Shown: positions 1 through 6,710, numbered from the stretch's first letter. The stretch is 13,994 nt of DNA from CAVSUR01 sp052143655 (GCA_052143655.1 JBKQSL010000362.1:1-13994); one strand, 5' to 3'. Made by a program: numbers and translations. The notes: a model not told the origin generated them from the letters alone.

Positions 1-110
1 AACTCCGCCCGCCCCGGCCCGACCACCCCGCCGCCGACCTCTCCCAGGAGCGGATCAAGCGCCGGCCCGTCCTCGGCGGCCTCATCAACGAATACGAGCG
101 GGCCGCGTAG
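1..110 (+). CDS. rve-type IS transposase, C-terminal fragment (copy 1)
   Basis: The reading frame starting at base 3 encodes the last 35 residues of a DDE (rve-core) transposase and stops at TAG 108-110. The ending GGLINEYERAA is nearly the same as GGLLSEYERAA in the downstream copy, and this tail is typical of a common actinobacterial transposase family. The catalytic core lies outside the window, so whether this copy is active cannot be judged. Confidence 0.85.
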   Translation, partial: LRPPRPDHPAADLSQERIKRRPVLGGLINEYERAA

Positions 111-152
111 AAGCCCAGGTCAAGACCAGTGGCCGAGATCTGGAACCCCACA
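1..152 (+). mobile_element. Right end of rve-type IS, copy 1 (partial)
   Basis: Bases 1-152 match 4963-5114 with four mismatches and no gaps, so they are the right end of a second copy of the IS at 3928-5114, in the same orientation. The copy ends in TGGAACCCCACA at 141-152, the same terminal inverted repeat as the downstream copy; beyond 152 the two sequences diverge at once. The element continues upstream of the window. Its right edge lies inside a ParB/Srx-like gene on the reverse strand. Confidence 0.93.
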
Positions 153-502
153 AGCACGTAGTACTGGTCGCCGCATTGGTAGAGGTCGACAGGGTCCATG
201 CCGCAGCCGGAATAGATGTCGGCGGCTATCCGCGCGAAACGCGTTCGCGGCAGCTGCGATGTGGGCCGGAAATGACGGTCGAAGCACTTGGTAGGCGCGA
301 CCGATCCGACGATGTGATCGATAGGCACAGCCGCGTCGCGGACCCCCGCCCCGGTGATGATCGTCACATCACCCAGCACCAGCAGGCGGTTGCGACTGGA
401 TGACCGGCCGCGCAGCCACCCGGCCACCGTGGGCCCAGCGCGCCCGCCGCAGGGCGCGATCAAAATCATCCTGGCATCCGCCCGGGCGAGTCCGGTTCGC
501 AT
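153..502 (-). pseudogene. ParB/Srx-like (chromosome-partitioning-like) protein, truncated and frameshifted
   Basis: On the reverse strand a frame reads RLLVLGDVTIITGAG, then VPIDHIVGSVAPTKCFDRHFRP, then ARIAADIYSGCGMDPVDLYQCGDQYYVL, and runs straight into the IS at 152. This matches the actinobacterial family of small ParB/Srx-fold proteins, which have an IPLDRIVGSV-like strand, an FDRDFRP-like segment and a strand preceding a DGHHR motif; the DGHHR part would lie just past the IS junction and is missing. The amino-terminal part is better read in a neighbouring frame (DDFDRALRRARWA), so a frameshift is likely near 400-460. ATG at 500-502 is only a tentative start. The molecular role of this family is poorly defined; the ParB name rests on fold similarity. 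Confidence 0.6.
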
Positions 503-613
503 GACAGTGCTTTCTGTAACCACGATACGTTGTGCAAGAGCCTGGACCAGCCTGGCTTGATACGCCATCTGACGAACCCGTGACCCCTCGCTTGTGAGGT
601 GGCTGATTCAAGA

Positions 614-674
614 CGGTCATTTTGGTCTGACCTGCCGTTCTCAGTGACCGTACGTGACCGGAGTTGACCGGTCG
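614..674. repeat. Phased TGACCG direct repeats with inverted CGGTCA copies
   Basis: TGACCG occurs at 645-650, 655-660 and 665-670, exactly 10 bases apart, so on one face of the helix. The last runs into a GACCGGTC palindrome (666-673). Upstream are an inverted CGGTCA at 614-619 and the palindrome GGTC-T-GACC at 624-632. The arrangement suggests a binding site for a multimeric regulator, probably acting on the reverse-strand ParB/Srx-like gene. No known regulator can be assigned. Confidence 0.5.
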
Positions 675-682
675 TTGCCCTG

Positions 683-702
683 GTGAATGGCACGTGAATG
701 GC
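683..702. repeat. GTGAATGGC direct repeat
   Basis: The 9-mer GTGAATGGC is present at 683-691 and again at 694-702, with an 11-base period. It lies next to the TGACCG cluster. Its function is unknown, and a short tandem duplication is the simplest explanation. Confidence 0.5.
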
Positions 703-732
703 GCGATGATCTTGCGCTATCGAGAAGCGCTG

Positions 733-1182
733 TCAGTGCCAGACGACGGCGATGGCGACGAGGGCGAAGCCTGCGCTGTCGAGCAGAACGCGGCCGGTGT
801 GGATCAGGTCCCAGCGCCGCCGCAGCTGCCGCCAGTGTCCGGGATCGCCGTGTTCTTCATCCCAGCGGAATACGGCGAGGTTGATGGGCATGTTCAGGGC
901 GAGCGTCATCGTCAGCATGAGCGTGAAGCAGCCAGCAGCGGCGAAGGTCAGCGCGGCGGCAGTGCCATGCTCGGCGGCGGCGGCGGCAAAGCACACAATG
1001 ACGGTGGCGGTCATCAGGAACGGGTCCACCGAGGCGAACCGGCGGTACAAGGCCTTCTCGGCCTTCACCTGCGCGTCGTGCGGCAGCCGCCACAGGGCGG
1101 GATGAACGATCAGCCGCGAAGTGAGTTCGCTCCCGGCCAGTAGCCCGGCCAGTATGAGCGCGGCGAAGCGCAGCCCATTCAC
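733..1182 (-). CDS. DUF1772 / anthrone oxygenase-like membrane protein
   Basis: This 149-residue protein has four predicted membrane segments (about 5-19, 53-71, 74-95 and 130-148). It carries the family pattern HPALW near residue 27, NMPIN at 97-101, and a conserved W..IH..R segment at 124-131. These features fit the DUF1772 family, now called anthrone oxygenase-like after fungal HypC-type proteins; most bacterial members have no proven reaction. The GTG start at 1180-1182 was chosen because it overlaps the NmrA-like stop by four bases (GTGA), indicating translational coupling, and because the open frame upstream of it is the out-of-frame shadow of that gene. It is the last gene of the SnoaL-NmrA-DUF1772 operon. 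Confidence 0.8.
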   Translation of the reverse strand: MNGLRFAALILAGLLAGSELTSRLIVHPALWRLPHDAQVKAEKALYRRFASVDPFLMTATVIVCFAAAAAEHGTAAALTFAAAGCFTLMLTMTLALNMPINLAVFRWDEEHGDPGHWRQLRRRWDLIHTGRVLLDSAGFALVAIAVVWH

Positions 1183-2063
1183 GGCTGGGTGCTGTTGCGG
1201 TCGGAGGGCGGGAGTTGGGCGCGGCACCAGTCTTCGACCGTGGTGGTGGGCGCTCCGAGCACCTTGTTGGCCGGGGCTGGGTCGCCGTGCTCGCCGAGGC
1301 GGGCGAGCAGGCGCATGATCTGCAGGTTGGGCGCGAGCTTGCCGCCCATGAACATGCGGTCGATCGCCGACATCACCGGCAGCGGAATGGTGATCAGCCG
1401 CCGGTCCGGCACGACGGTCTGCCGGTAGATGTCCAGCGCGCGGTGAAGGGTGAGCGGTTGCGGGCCGTGGATGTAGAAGTCGTGGTTGGCGGCGGGGGTA
1501 GCGAACGCGCGGGCGACCTGAGCGGCGAAGTCCTCGGCGCACACCGGATGCAGCACCCGGCGCTGGCGGCCCAGCATGACGACGAACCGACCCTGGACGT
1601 GACGGGGCAGTGTGTTGGTGAAGTAGGTCGGCCGGAAGAAGGTGTACGGAACGCCTGAGTCCTGGATCGCCTGCTCGGCGGCGAGCTTGGCCCGGTGCTC
1701 GGCGATCTTCGGTCCGTAGTCCACCCGGACCAGGCTCCCGGTCAGGTAGCTGATCCGCTCCAGGCCATGCCTGGCCGCCGCCACGGCGACCGCTGCGGTT
1801 CCCTGGTGCTCGACCAGCTCCAGCTGTGCGGGGTCCTCCACGCCCAGGCTGACGTGTACGCCGTTCATCCCTGCCACGGCGCGGTCCACGGCTTCGGTGT
1901 CGGTGACCGAGCCTTCCACATACTCGAAACCGTCACCAAGCCGCTGGCTTGCCCGCCCGGTTTCGCGCACGAGCAGGCGAACCTGGTGGCCTTCGGCGAG
2001 CAGCCGCCGCGCAACCGGTGCGCCGATCAGCCCGGTCGCGCCGACGACCAGGATGCGGGCCAT
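1179..2063 (-). CDS. NmrA-like NAD(P)-binding atypical SDR
   Basis: This 294-residue protein begins MARILVVGATGLIG, a Rossmann dinucleotide-binding motif with GATGxxG at residues 8-14. It continues with RLLAEGHQVRLLVR and VEGSVTDTEAVDRAVAGMNGV, which are typical of NmrA-like or atypical short-chain dehydrogenases. FFRPTYFTNTLP in the middle and a substrate-domain C-terminus (MGGKLAPNLQIMRLLA) also fit. Members act as NAD(P)H-dependent reductases, for example on quinones or imines, or as redox sensors; the substrate cannot be read here. ATG 2061-2063 follows the SnoaL-like stop by one base, and its own stop overlaps the DUF1772 start, so the three genes are one tightly coupled unit in the cytoplasm and membrane. 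Confidence 0.85.
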   Translation of the reverse strand: MARILVVGATGLIGAPVARRLLAEGHQVRLLVRETGRASQRLGDGFEYVEGSVTDTEAVDRAVAGMNGVHVSLGVEDPAQLELVEHQGTAAVAVAAARHGLERISYLTGSLVRVDYGPKIAEHRAKLAAEQAIQDSGVPYTFFRPTYFTNTLPRHVQGRFVVMLGRQRRVLHPVCAEDFAAQVARAFATPAANHDFYIHGPQPLTLHRALDIYRQTVVPDRRLITIPLPVMSAIDRMFMGGKLAPNLQIMRLLARLGEHGDPAPANKVLGAPTTTVEDWCRAQLPPSDRNSTQP

Positions 2064-2064
2064 C

Positions 2065-2472
2065 TCACCGCATGCCTTCCGGGGGAGGAGTGCCGAACCG
2101 TTGCGCCATGTGGCCGCCGATCACGTCGGCGACCAGCTGCATCGCGGCGAGCGGCCGGAAGAACACCGTCAACCCCCTGACCAGGCGATCGGGCTGGTAT
2201 TCGACCACGTTCAGTCCGTGTGCCTGCTGACCGCGCAGGGAAGTCTCGAACAAGACGACGCTCTTGTCTCCCTCCACGATCTCCTCAGTCAGCTCGAACG
2301 GGGTCAGCTCCTGGGTCAAGACCCCGAACAGGAAGCTCGCGGTGTCCTTGCCCCGCAGCGGCTCGTCGTGGACGGCGACCCGGATGGTGACATCATCGCT
2401 GAGCACCGCCAGAATCGCCGCCGTGTCAAACGTGCCAAGCGCCCGGCTATAGGAGGTCCGCCCGGTGATCAT
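2065..2472 (-). CDS. SnoaL-like / NTF2-like family protein
   Basis: This 135-residue protein has the layout of SnoaL-like NTF2-fold proteins: an early helix with TFDTAAILAVLSDDVTIRVAVHDEPLRGKD, a helix with SFLFGVLTQEL, and strands around VVLFETSLRGQQAHGLNVVEYQPDRLVRGLTVFFRPLAAM. The family ranges from polyketide cyclases to isomerases and plain binding proteins, so no reaction is assigned. It is the first gene of the reverse operon with the NmrA-like and DUF1772 genes, one base separating it from the next start. ATG 2470-2472 has no strong Shine-Dalgarno sequence. The 81-base gap to the divergent SDR gene holds the shared control region. Confidence 0.8.
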   Translation of the reverse strand: MITGRTSYSRALGTFDTAAILAVLSDDVTIRVAVHDEPLRGKDTASFLFGVLTQELTPFELTEEIVEGDKSVVLFETSLRGQQAHGLNVVEYQPDRLVRGLTVFFRPLAAMQLVADVIGGHMAQRFGTPPPEGMR

Positions 2473-2553
2473 GACGCAAGCATATCGATTACCTGGTTAC
2501 CGGGGATGGTGGGTCTTCCGCGCGGAAGCTGGGCGCGGCAGTAGCTTTGGGAC
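2473..2553. promoter_or_regulatory. Divergent control region with 14-bp palindrome
   Basis: The 81 bases between the reverse SnoaL operon and the forward SDR gene must carry both promoters. A perfect 14-bp palindrome, CTTCCGCGCGGAAG, lies at 2515-2528, and GGTTACC occurs nearby. A dyad in so short a divergent spacer is a plausible operator co-regulating both sides. No regulator gene adjoins it, and no convincing -35/-10 pair stands out. Confidence 0.5.
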
Positions 2554-3174
2554 ATGAGGCTGCTTGTCGTCGGCGCAACCGGCACTCTCGGCCGCCTCGC
2601 TGTGGCCGAGGCCATCTCGCGGGGACACGAGGTCACCGCCCTAGTCCGCGACCGGGACCGCGCGAACCTGCCCGAGCCGGTGGTCACGGTGCGCGGCGAT
2701 GTACTGGAACCGGCGAGCATGGGCCCAGCCGTCGAGGGCCAGAATGCGGTCGTCTGCGCTCTTGGCACGCCCAGCCCGCGCCAGGCAAGCAGCCTGCTAG
2801 AGGACGGCACCCGCAACCTCGTCGAGGCAATGAAACGCGCCAGCGTCCCGCGCCTGGTCTGCGTGACCTTGCTTGGTACGGCCGACAGCAAGCGCAACGC
2901 CTCGCCCTTGTACCGCTTTGTCATCTTGCGGGTGCTCGGGCCGATGGTGTCCGACAAGGAGAACCAAGAGCGCGTGGTGCGCGACAGCGGGCTGGAATGG
3001 GTGATCGTCCGGCCACCGCGCTTCACCAGCCAGCCAGGCGGACAGCCGCGGGTGCTGCGCTCCGGAGACACCCGACGCGTCGGGCACGTCTCCCGTCACG
3101 ACCTCGCCCGCATCCTGATCGAGGCCGCCGAGCGACCCGACTATGTTCGCCAGGCGATCGTCGTGGGCTCCTAG
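2554..3174 (+). CDS. NAD(P)H-binding SDR family protein
   Basis: This 206-residue protein starts MRLLVVGATGTLGRLAVAEA, a Rossmann GATGxxG motif at residues 7-13. It continues with SRGHEVTALVRDR, VVTVRGDVLEPASM and NAVVCALGTPSP, the order seen in atypical SDRs related to biliverdin reductase B and YwnB-like proteins. Near residue 150 it has GLEWVIVRPPRFT, the usual substrate-site strand. Length and motifs are complete. It probably reduces a small organic substrate in the cytoplasm with NAD(P)H. It is transcribed divergently from the SnoaL-NmrA-DUF1772 operon through a shared 81-base region, which suggests a common redox or detoxification role (inference). Confidence 0.85.
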   Translation: MRLLVVGATGTLGRLAVAEAISRGHEVTALVRDRDRANLPEPVVTVRGDVLEPASMGPAVEGQNAVVCALGTPSPRQASSLLEDGTRNLVEAMKRASVPRLVCVTLLGTADSKRNASPLYRFVILRVLGPMVSDKENQERVVRDSGLEWVIVRPPRFTSQPGGQPRVLRSGDTRRVGHVSRHDLARILIEAAERPDYVRQAIVVGS

Positions 3175-3611
3175 CGCCGGGTGCCCTCTTTCGGTGTCCT
3201 GGTCTGCTCCCGTCTTCCCATAGGCGCCAGAACCGTGTGAGCGGGCGCCGGGTCCAGGGTCTGCGCTTGCCCAGCAAGCGACGGCCCGCAGGGCCGCCCT
3301 TGACCCGCCGACCGCGAGCTGGAGAATCGAAGGCGAGGGAGACGACAGCCGCCTGCACTGATCGCGTGCCGGGCGAGCCTGGCTGATCAGGGGCATGCTG
3401 CCTCGAGGTGGCCCGGCGCGCGCCGGCCGGGGCCTGCCCAAGGCCAGAGGCCGGTGCTGGTGCCGGGCCCGCGGCGGAGCGTAGCGGAGCCGCCTTGATC
3501 CATTACGGCTAGATTCGGCAGTGCATCGCTGACGGCCCGGTGAGGCACTGGTGGCGCTCGTGTGCGTAGGCCGGGCATGCCGACTGGGCGGGGAAGCGTT
3601 AGCGTCGGGGC
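3175..3611. other. GC-rich intergenic region with dyads, no gene supported
   Basis: No open frame here looks like a protein. The 437 bases hold a perfect 14-bp palindrome CCGGCGCGCGCCGG at 3413-3426, a GGCCT/AGGCC stem just after it, and a GGCGG/CCGCC hairpin around 3474-3495. The sequence GCGCCGGGT is repeated at 3174-3182 and 3245-3253. The dyads could be terminators for the upstream SDR gene or plain GC-rich symmetry. The promoter of the Nudix gene should lie near the right edge, but I cannot place it. Confidence 0.45.
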
Positions 3612-3959
3612 GTGGCTGACACGACGAGCAATGAGCCGAGCCGGTGGCGGACCTTCGGCGAGCGGGTGATCTATGACAACCCGTGGGTCTGGCTGGGCCA
3701 GATAGATGTAGAGATTCCCGGCGGGGAGCGGTTCTGGCACCACGTCGTCCGGCTGCACCGGGCCGCGGTGATGGTCCTGGTCGATGATCAGGACCGGGTG
3801 CTGATGCTGTGGCGTCACCGGTTCGCGCAAGACAAGTGGGGCTGGGAGTTGCCCGGCGGCCTGGTCGATGAGGGCGAGGAACCGGAGGAGACCGCCGTCC
3901 GGGAGCTGGAGGAAGAGACCGGCTACCTGTGGGGTGCCAGAAGTCTGCGTGGGCGTTGA
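3612..3959 (+). pseudogene. Nudix hydrolase, 3'-truncated by IS insertion
   Basis: The frame begins at GTG 3612 and encodes a Nudix-fold domain: WRTFGERVIYDNPWVWLGQIDV at the start, HHVVRLHRAAVMVLVDDQDRVLMLWRHRF in the middle, and a complete Nudix box at residues 83-105 (G83, E89, R97-E98, E101-E102, G104). The family hydrolyses nucleoside diphosphates linked to another moiety using metal bound by the box glutamates. Native sequence stops right after the box, because the IS left end begins at 3928. The last ten residues (LWGARSLRGR) come from the IS terminus. About a third of a normal 165-180 residue protein is missing, so it is probably inactive. The missing 3' part is not found beyond the IS. 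Confidence 0.85.
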
Positions 3960-5114
3960 GCTGCAACGATGCGCCAGGGTCAGCGGTAGGCCATGATGAT
4001 CGGCCGTGTCCCTTCGCCTGCTCTATCTGATCTTCATACGGGTCTGCGGCTGGCTAGTTCTGCTCGGCCGCTCGACCGCCTCCAAGAACGCTGAGCTCCT
4101 GGTACTGCGGCACGAGGTCGCCGTGCTGCGCCGAACCCATCCCCGGCCCCGGCTGGACTGGGCCGACCGCGCCGTCCTCGCCGCGCTGATCCGGCTCCTG
4201 CCGCGAGAACTGCGGCTACACCGGCTAGTCACGCCCGGCACCGTGCTGCGGTGGCACCGCCGCCTGGTCAGAAAGAAGTGGACCTACCCGAACCGGACAG
4301 GCCGACCGCCGGTCAGCGCCGAGATCGCAACGCTCATCGAGCGGCTCGCCACCGAGAACACCTCGTGGGGGTACCAGCGGATCCAGGGCGAGCTGCTCAA
4401 GCTCGGCCACCGGGCCAGCGCATCCACGATCCGCCGGGTCCTCAAGGGCCTGCGGATCCCACCGGCGCCCAGAAGGCACACCGACACGACCTGGCGGCAG
4501 TTCCTGCACACGCAAGCCGCGACGATGCTCGCCATCGACTTCTTTCACGTGGACTGCGCAGTGACGCTGCGGCGCTTGCACTGCCTGTTCGTCATCGAAG
4601 TCGGCAGCCGCTATATCCACATCCTCGGGTCACCGCCAACCCGGACGGGCCGTGGACCACCCAGCAGATACGCAACCTCCTGATGGACCTCGGTGACCGG
4701 GCCGCGGGCTTCCGGTTCCTGGTCCGCGACCGGGCCGGGCAGTTCACCGCGTCCTTCGACGCGGTCCTCGCGGGCGCGGGCATCGAAGCCGTGAAGATCC
4801 CGCCCCGGAGCCCCCAGGCGAACGCTTTTGCCGAAAGATTCGTGCTCACCGCCCGGACGGAGGCCACCGACCGGATGCTGATCTTCGGCGAACGACACCT
4901 GCGGCTGATCCTGGCCGCGTACGCGGCCCACTACAACGGACGACGACCCCACCGCAGCCGCGAACTCCGCCCGCCCCGGCCCGACCACCCCGCCGCCGAC
5001 CTCTCCCAGGAGCGGATCAAGCGCCGGCCTGTCCTCGGCGGCCTCCTCAGCGAATACGAGCGGGCCGCGTAGAAGCCCAGGTCAAGACCAGTGGCCGAGT
5101 TCTGGAACCCCACA
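3928..5114 (+). mobile_element. Complete rve-type IS, copy 2 (1187 bp)
   Basis: The ends are imperfect inverted repeats. TGTGGGGTGCCAGAAGTC at 3928-3945 matches the reverse complement of the right end (5114 leftwards, TGTGGGGTTCCAGAACTC) in 16 of 18 positions. The element carries one transposase gene. No target-site duplication is visible: the left flank ends GGCTACC and the right flank starts CGTTAC. The left flank is a Nudix gene and the right flank is the last codons of an unrelated reverse-strand gene, so the copy sits on a rearranged junction. Confidence 0.9.
4006..5072 (+). pseudogene. rve/DDE transposase of IS copy 2, single frameshift
   Basis: From GTG 4006 the first frame encodes SKNAELLVLRHEVAVLRR, a helix-turn-helix region (TPGTVLRWHRRLVRKKW), an HTH_21-like segment (SWGYQRIQGELLKLGH) and the first catalytic aspartate in AIDFFHVD. 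At 4627-4630 (CTCGGGTC) one base is missing from the expected Leu-Gly-Val. The frame then continues one register over, with VRDRAGQFTASFD giving the second aspartate and PQANAFAERF the glutamate, and ends at TAG 5070-5072. Repaired length is 355 residues, normal for this IS family. The break lies between two catalytic residues and lacks a slippery A-run, so programmed frameshifting is unlikely. Confidence 0.88.
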
Positions 5115-5116
5115 CG

Positions 5117-5586
5117 TTACATCGGAGGCCTTTGCGGTGTGACGATACCGAGCCGCTTGTCGGCGAAGTCCCTGAACTCCTCCCGGCTCTCTAGCAGCTC
5201 GTTGCAGACCCGCTCGAACTTGTCGTTCCGATCGCCCAGGACCTCCTTAAGTCCGGTGACCTTGGGGTAAGAGCCCGGACCGCCTCGGCTACCTCCTTGT
5301 CCTGGCCGAGGGTGAGCAGCGCCGCAACAGCCAGATAGCGATTGACCTTGGTGGCAACAACGGTAGCTAGGTCCAGTGCAATGATCCTGGACTCGTCGAG
5401 TTGGTAGCGGTCTGCTTCGAGCGCCGTGGCGAGAAGTGATCGCAATCTGGACATGTCAACCAGATCATGCCAGGTGTCAGGCACGGGATAGTCCCGCAGC
5501 CCGGCCTTGCTGGTCGCCGCGCGATTACGCGCTCGCCCGCGCCCAACGGTTGAAGGCGCCTTCAGTGGATCATCCGGGCTTGCCAA
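5117..5586 (-). pseudogene. Uncharacterised helical protein, third gene of operon, frameshifted
   Basis: The frame starts at TTG 5584-5586, overlapping the end of the preceding gene by 25 bases. It encodes a mostly helical protein (RLRSLLATALEADRYQLDE, then IIALDLATVVATKVNRYLAVAALLTLG). At a G-run on the plus strand (5264-5267) the frame shifts. The next register continues as PKVTGLKEVLGDRNDKFERV and CNELLESREEFRDFADKRLG and stops at TAA 5117-5119. Adding one base restores a single protein of about 155 residues. I do not recognise the family. The IS at 3928-5114 lies two bases past the stop codon, so the coding end is intact. An internal ATG at residue 45 (MSRLRSLL) is an alternative start. 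Co-transcription with the two upstream genes is inferred from the overlap. Confidence 0.6.
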
Positions 5587-6698
5587 TCGGGGTCGCGCCG
5601 GTTCTTGACGAAGTTGAGTACGGTACTCCGGGCCGTCGCCTCGATAGCCTCGGAGATTACCTCGAGGCGATTGTACTCCTTAACGATCTCTTCCCATTTG
5701 CTCAAAAGGTAGGCCTGTCCTTTGGTTTGTTCCATGGCCCGGGCCGTGTCTCTTGCCAGCCCGAACTGGACCTCCCGCCACACCATCTTGAGAAGGCGTT
5801 CGGTGCGTTCGATCTGATCGATGATCCCGGTCAGTCCACGCCCTGTGGGGTCGTCCCTGAGCTCGCCGAGGTCGTGGACGGCGATTTGGTGTCCGAACTC
5901 GTTCTTCGTGAAGTCCCAGCTCTTGATGAGCAGGTTGAGTGTCTGCTCATAGGCGAATGTCCGTCGGCCTGAGATGAGTTCCCGGAGCGCTCCGGCGCGT
6001 ATGTTCAGGAACTCAGACCGGGGTTTTTCGAGGCGAAGCGTGTCGCGCACGAACGATGCGATCTCCGGGAACCATAGCGCCAGCAGGGGATAGGTTCCGT
6101 AGAGGTCGATGAGGTCCTTAGTGGAGTACTTGTTCCCGGTCCTGAAGTCTCCGATGATGATCTCGTCGGCCCCGTCCAGGTTCATGAGCGTCCTTAGCCG
6201 CGGGAAGAAGCCGCCTTCATCGGGGACCTCGTCGATATCCCCCGGCAGCAGGATGATCTGGTCGTCGTCCATCGGCCTTTCGAAGAACTCGGCGCTTCTG
6301 CCATTCACAGGACTGCGATCGCAACCAAGAAATTTGAGCTGTTCTTCTCCAGGCGCGGCGCAGGCCAGATCGCCAAGTGCAATGCCCCACCCGGTGAGCC
6401 AGCTCTGACAAGTGTCGACCGACCATGCCTCATGCACATACAGGCGATCCTGGCCAATGCGGCTGTCATCGAGGAAGGCCGCGGCCACCGGGAATCTGTC
6501 GGTGCCGAACTCGGGCTCTCGATACTTGCGGTGCAGCGTGTCGTGATCCACGACGACGATGATGGGATCCGAGCCAACCTCCTTGCAGATCCGCACGATG
6601 TCCCAGAAGTTCTTCTCGCGAGGTGAGCCATTCTCGAATCCGGAAAACGGAAAGTTGATCACGGCGATCTTTCTTCTCATGCTTCTGGTGACCCTCAT
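5562..6698 (-). CDS. Uncharacterised protein resembling GT-A-fold glycosyltransferases
   Basis: The 378-residue start at ATG 6696-6698 is set by the ribosome binding site AAGGAG six bases upstream, in preference to a GTG at 6729-6731. The protein opens with a strand-turn segment (KIAVINFPFSG, residues 10-20) and a second strand IIVVVDHDTL (46-55). Residues 147-159 (QIILLPGDIDEVP) look like a strand ending in a DxD motif (D154, D156). Further on, IIIGDFRTGNKYSTKDLIDL, YPLLALWFPE and FAYEQTLNLLIKSW (180-261) follow the order seen in glucosyl-3-phosphoglycerate synthase-like GT-A enzymes. The last 100 residues are helical. There is no signal peptide or membrane segment. The GT assignment is inference; it could be an unrelated Rossmann-like enzyme. 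It lies ten bases after the M4-like gene and overlaps the next gene. Confidence 0.5.
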   Translation of the reverse strand: MRVTRSMRRKIAVINFPFSGFENGSPREKNFWDIVRICKEVGSDPIIVVVDHDTLHRKYREPEFGTDRFPVAAAFLDDSRIGQDRLYVHEAWSVDTCQSWLTGWGIALGDLACAAPGEEQLKFLGCDRSPVNGRSAEFFERPMDDDQIILLPGDIDEVPDEGGFFPRLRTLMNLDGADEIIIGDFRTGNKYSTKDLIDLYGTYPLLALWFPEIASFVRDTLRLEKPRSEFLNIRAGALRELISGRRTFAYEQTLNLLIKSWDFTKNEFGHQIAVHDLGELRDDPTGRGLTGIIDQIERTERLLKMVWREVQFGLARDTARAMEQTKGQAYLLSKWEEIVKEYNRLEVISEAIEATARSTVLNFVKNRRDPDWQARMIH

Positions 6699-6704
6699 GG
6701 TCGG

Positions 6705-6710
6705 CTCCTT
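6705..6710 (-). promoter_or_regulatory. Ribosome binding site AAGGAG overlapping upstream stop
   Basis: The reverse-strand sequence TAAGGAG fuses the TAA stop of the M4-like gene (6709-6711) with a strong Shine-Dalgarno site for the next gene, six bases before its ATG at 6698. It decides that start over the earlier GTG and implies coupled translation of the two genes. Confidence 0.75.

Larger units (their letters stand above)
503..732. other. Intergenic region with TGACCG repeat cluster
   Basis: No gene is supported in these 230 bases, which lie upstream of the ParB/Srx-like pseudogene and downstream of the DUF1772 gene, both on the reverse strand. They contain a cluster of TGACC-type repeats and a 9-bp direct repeat, listed separately, and a short stem (714-718 with 726-730) immediately after the DUF1772 stop codon. 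That stem could end transcription weakly, but there is no T-run after it on the reverse strand. Confidence 0.6.

Noticed and set aside
1183..1542. A longer start for the DUF1772 gene, giving a 269-residue protein
   Set aside because: The extra N-terminal part is Arg/Pro-rich, out-of-frame sequence of the NmrA-like gene. The GTGA overlap at 1179-1182 is the natural coupled start.
3174..3253. GCGCCGGGT direct repeat as an attachment site
   Set aside because: Nine GC-rich bases are easily explained by composition, and no integrase or tRNA gene is nearby.
2797..3966. A 389-residue reverse open frame opposite the SDR and Nudix genes
   Set aside because: It is Arg/Pro/Ser-rich, has no domain, and mirrors the codon bias of the forward genes.
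4627..4630. Programmed -1 frameshifting in the IS transposase
   Set aside because: There is no slippery A-run, and the break lies between two catalytic residues of one domain, not at an orfA/orfB junction.
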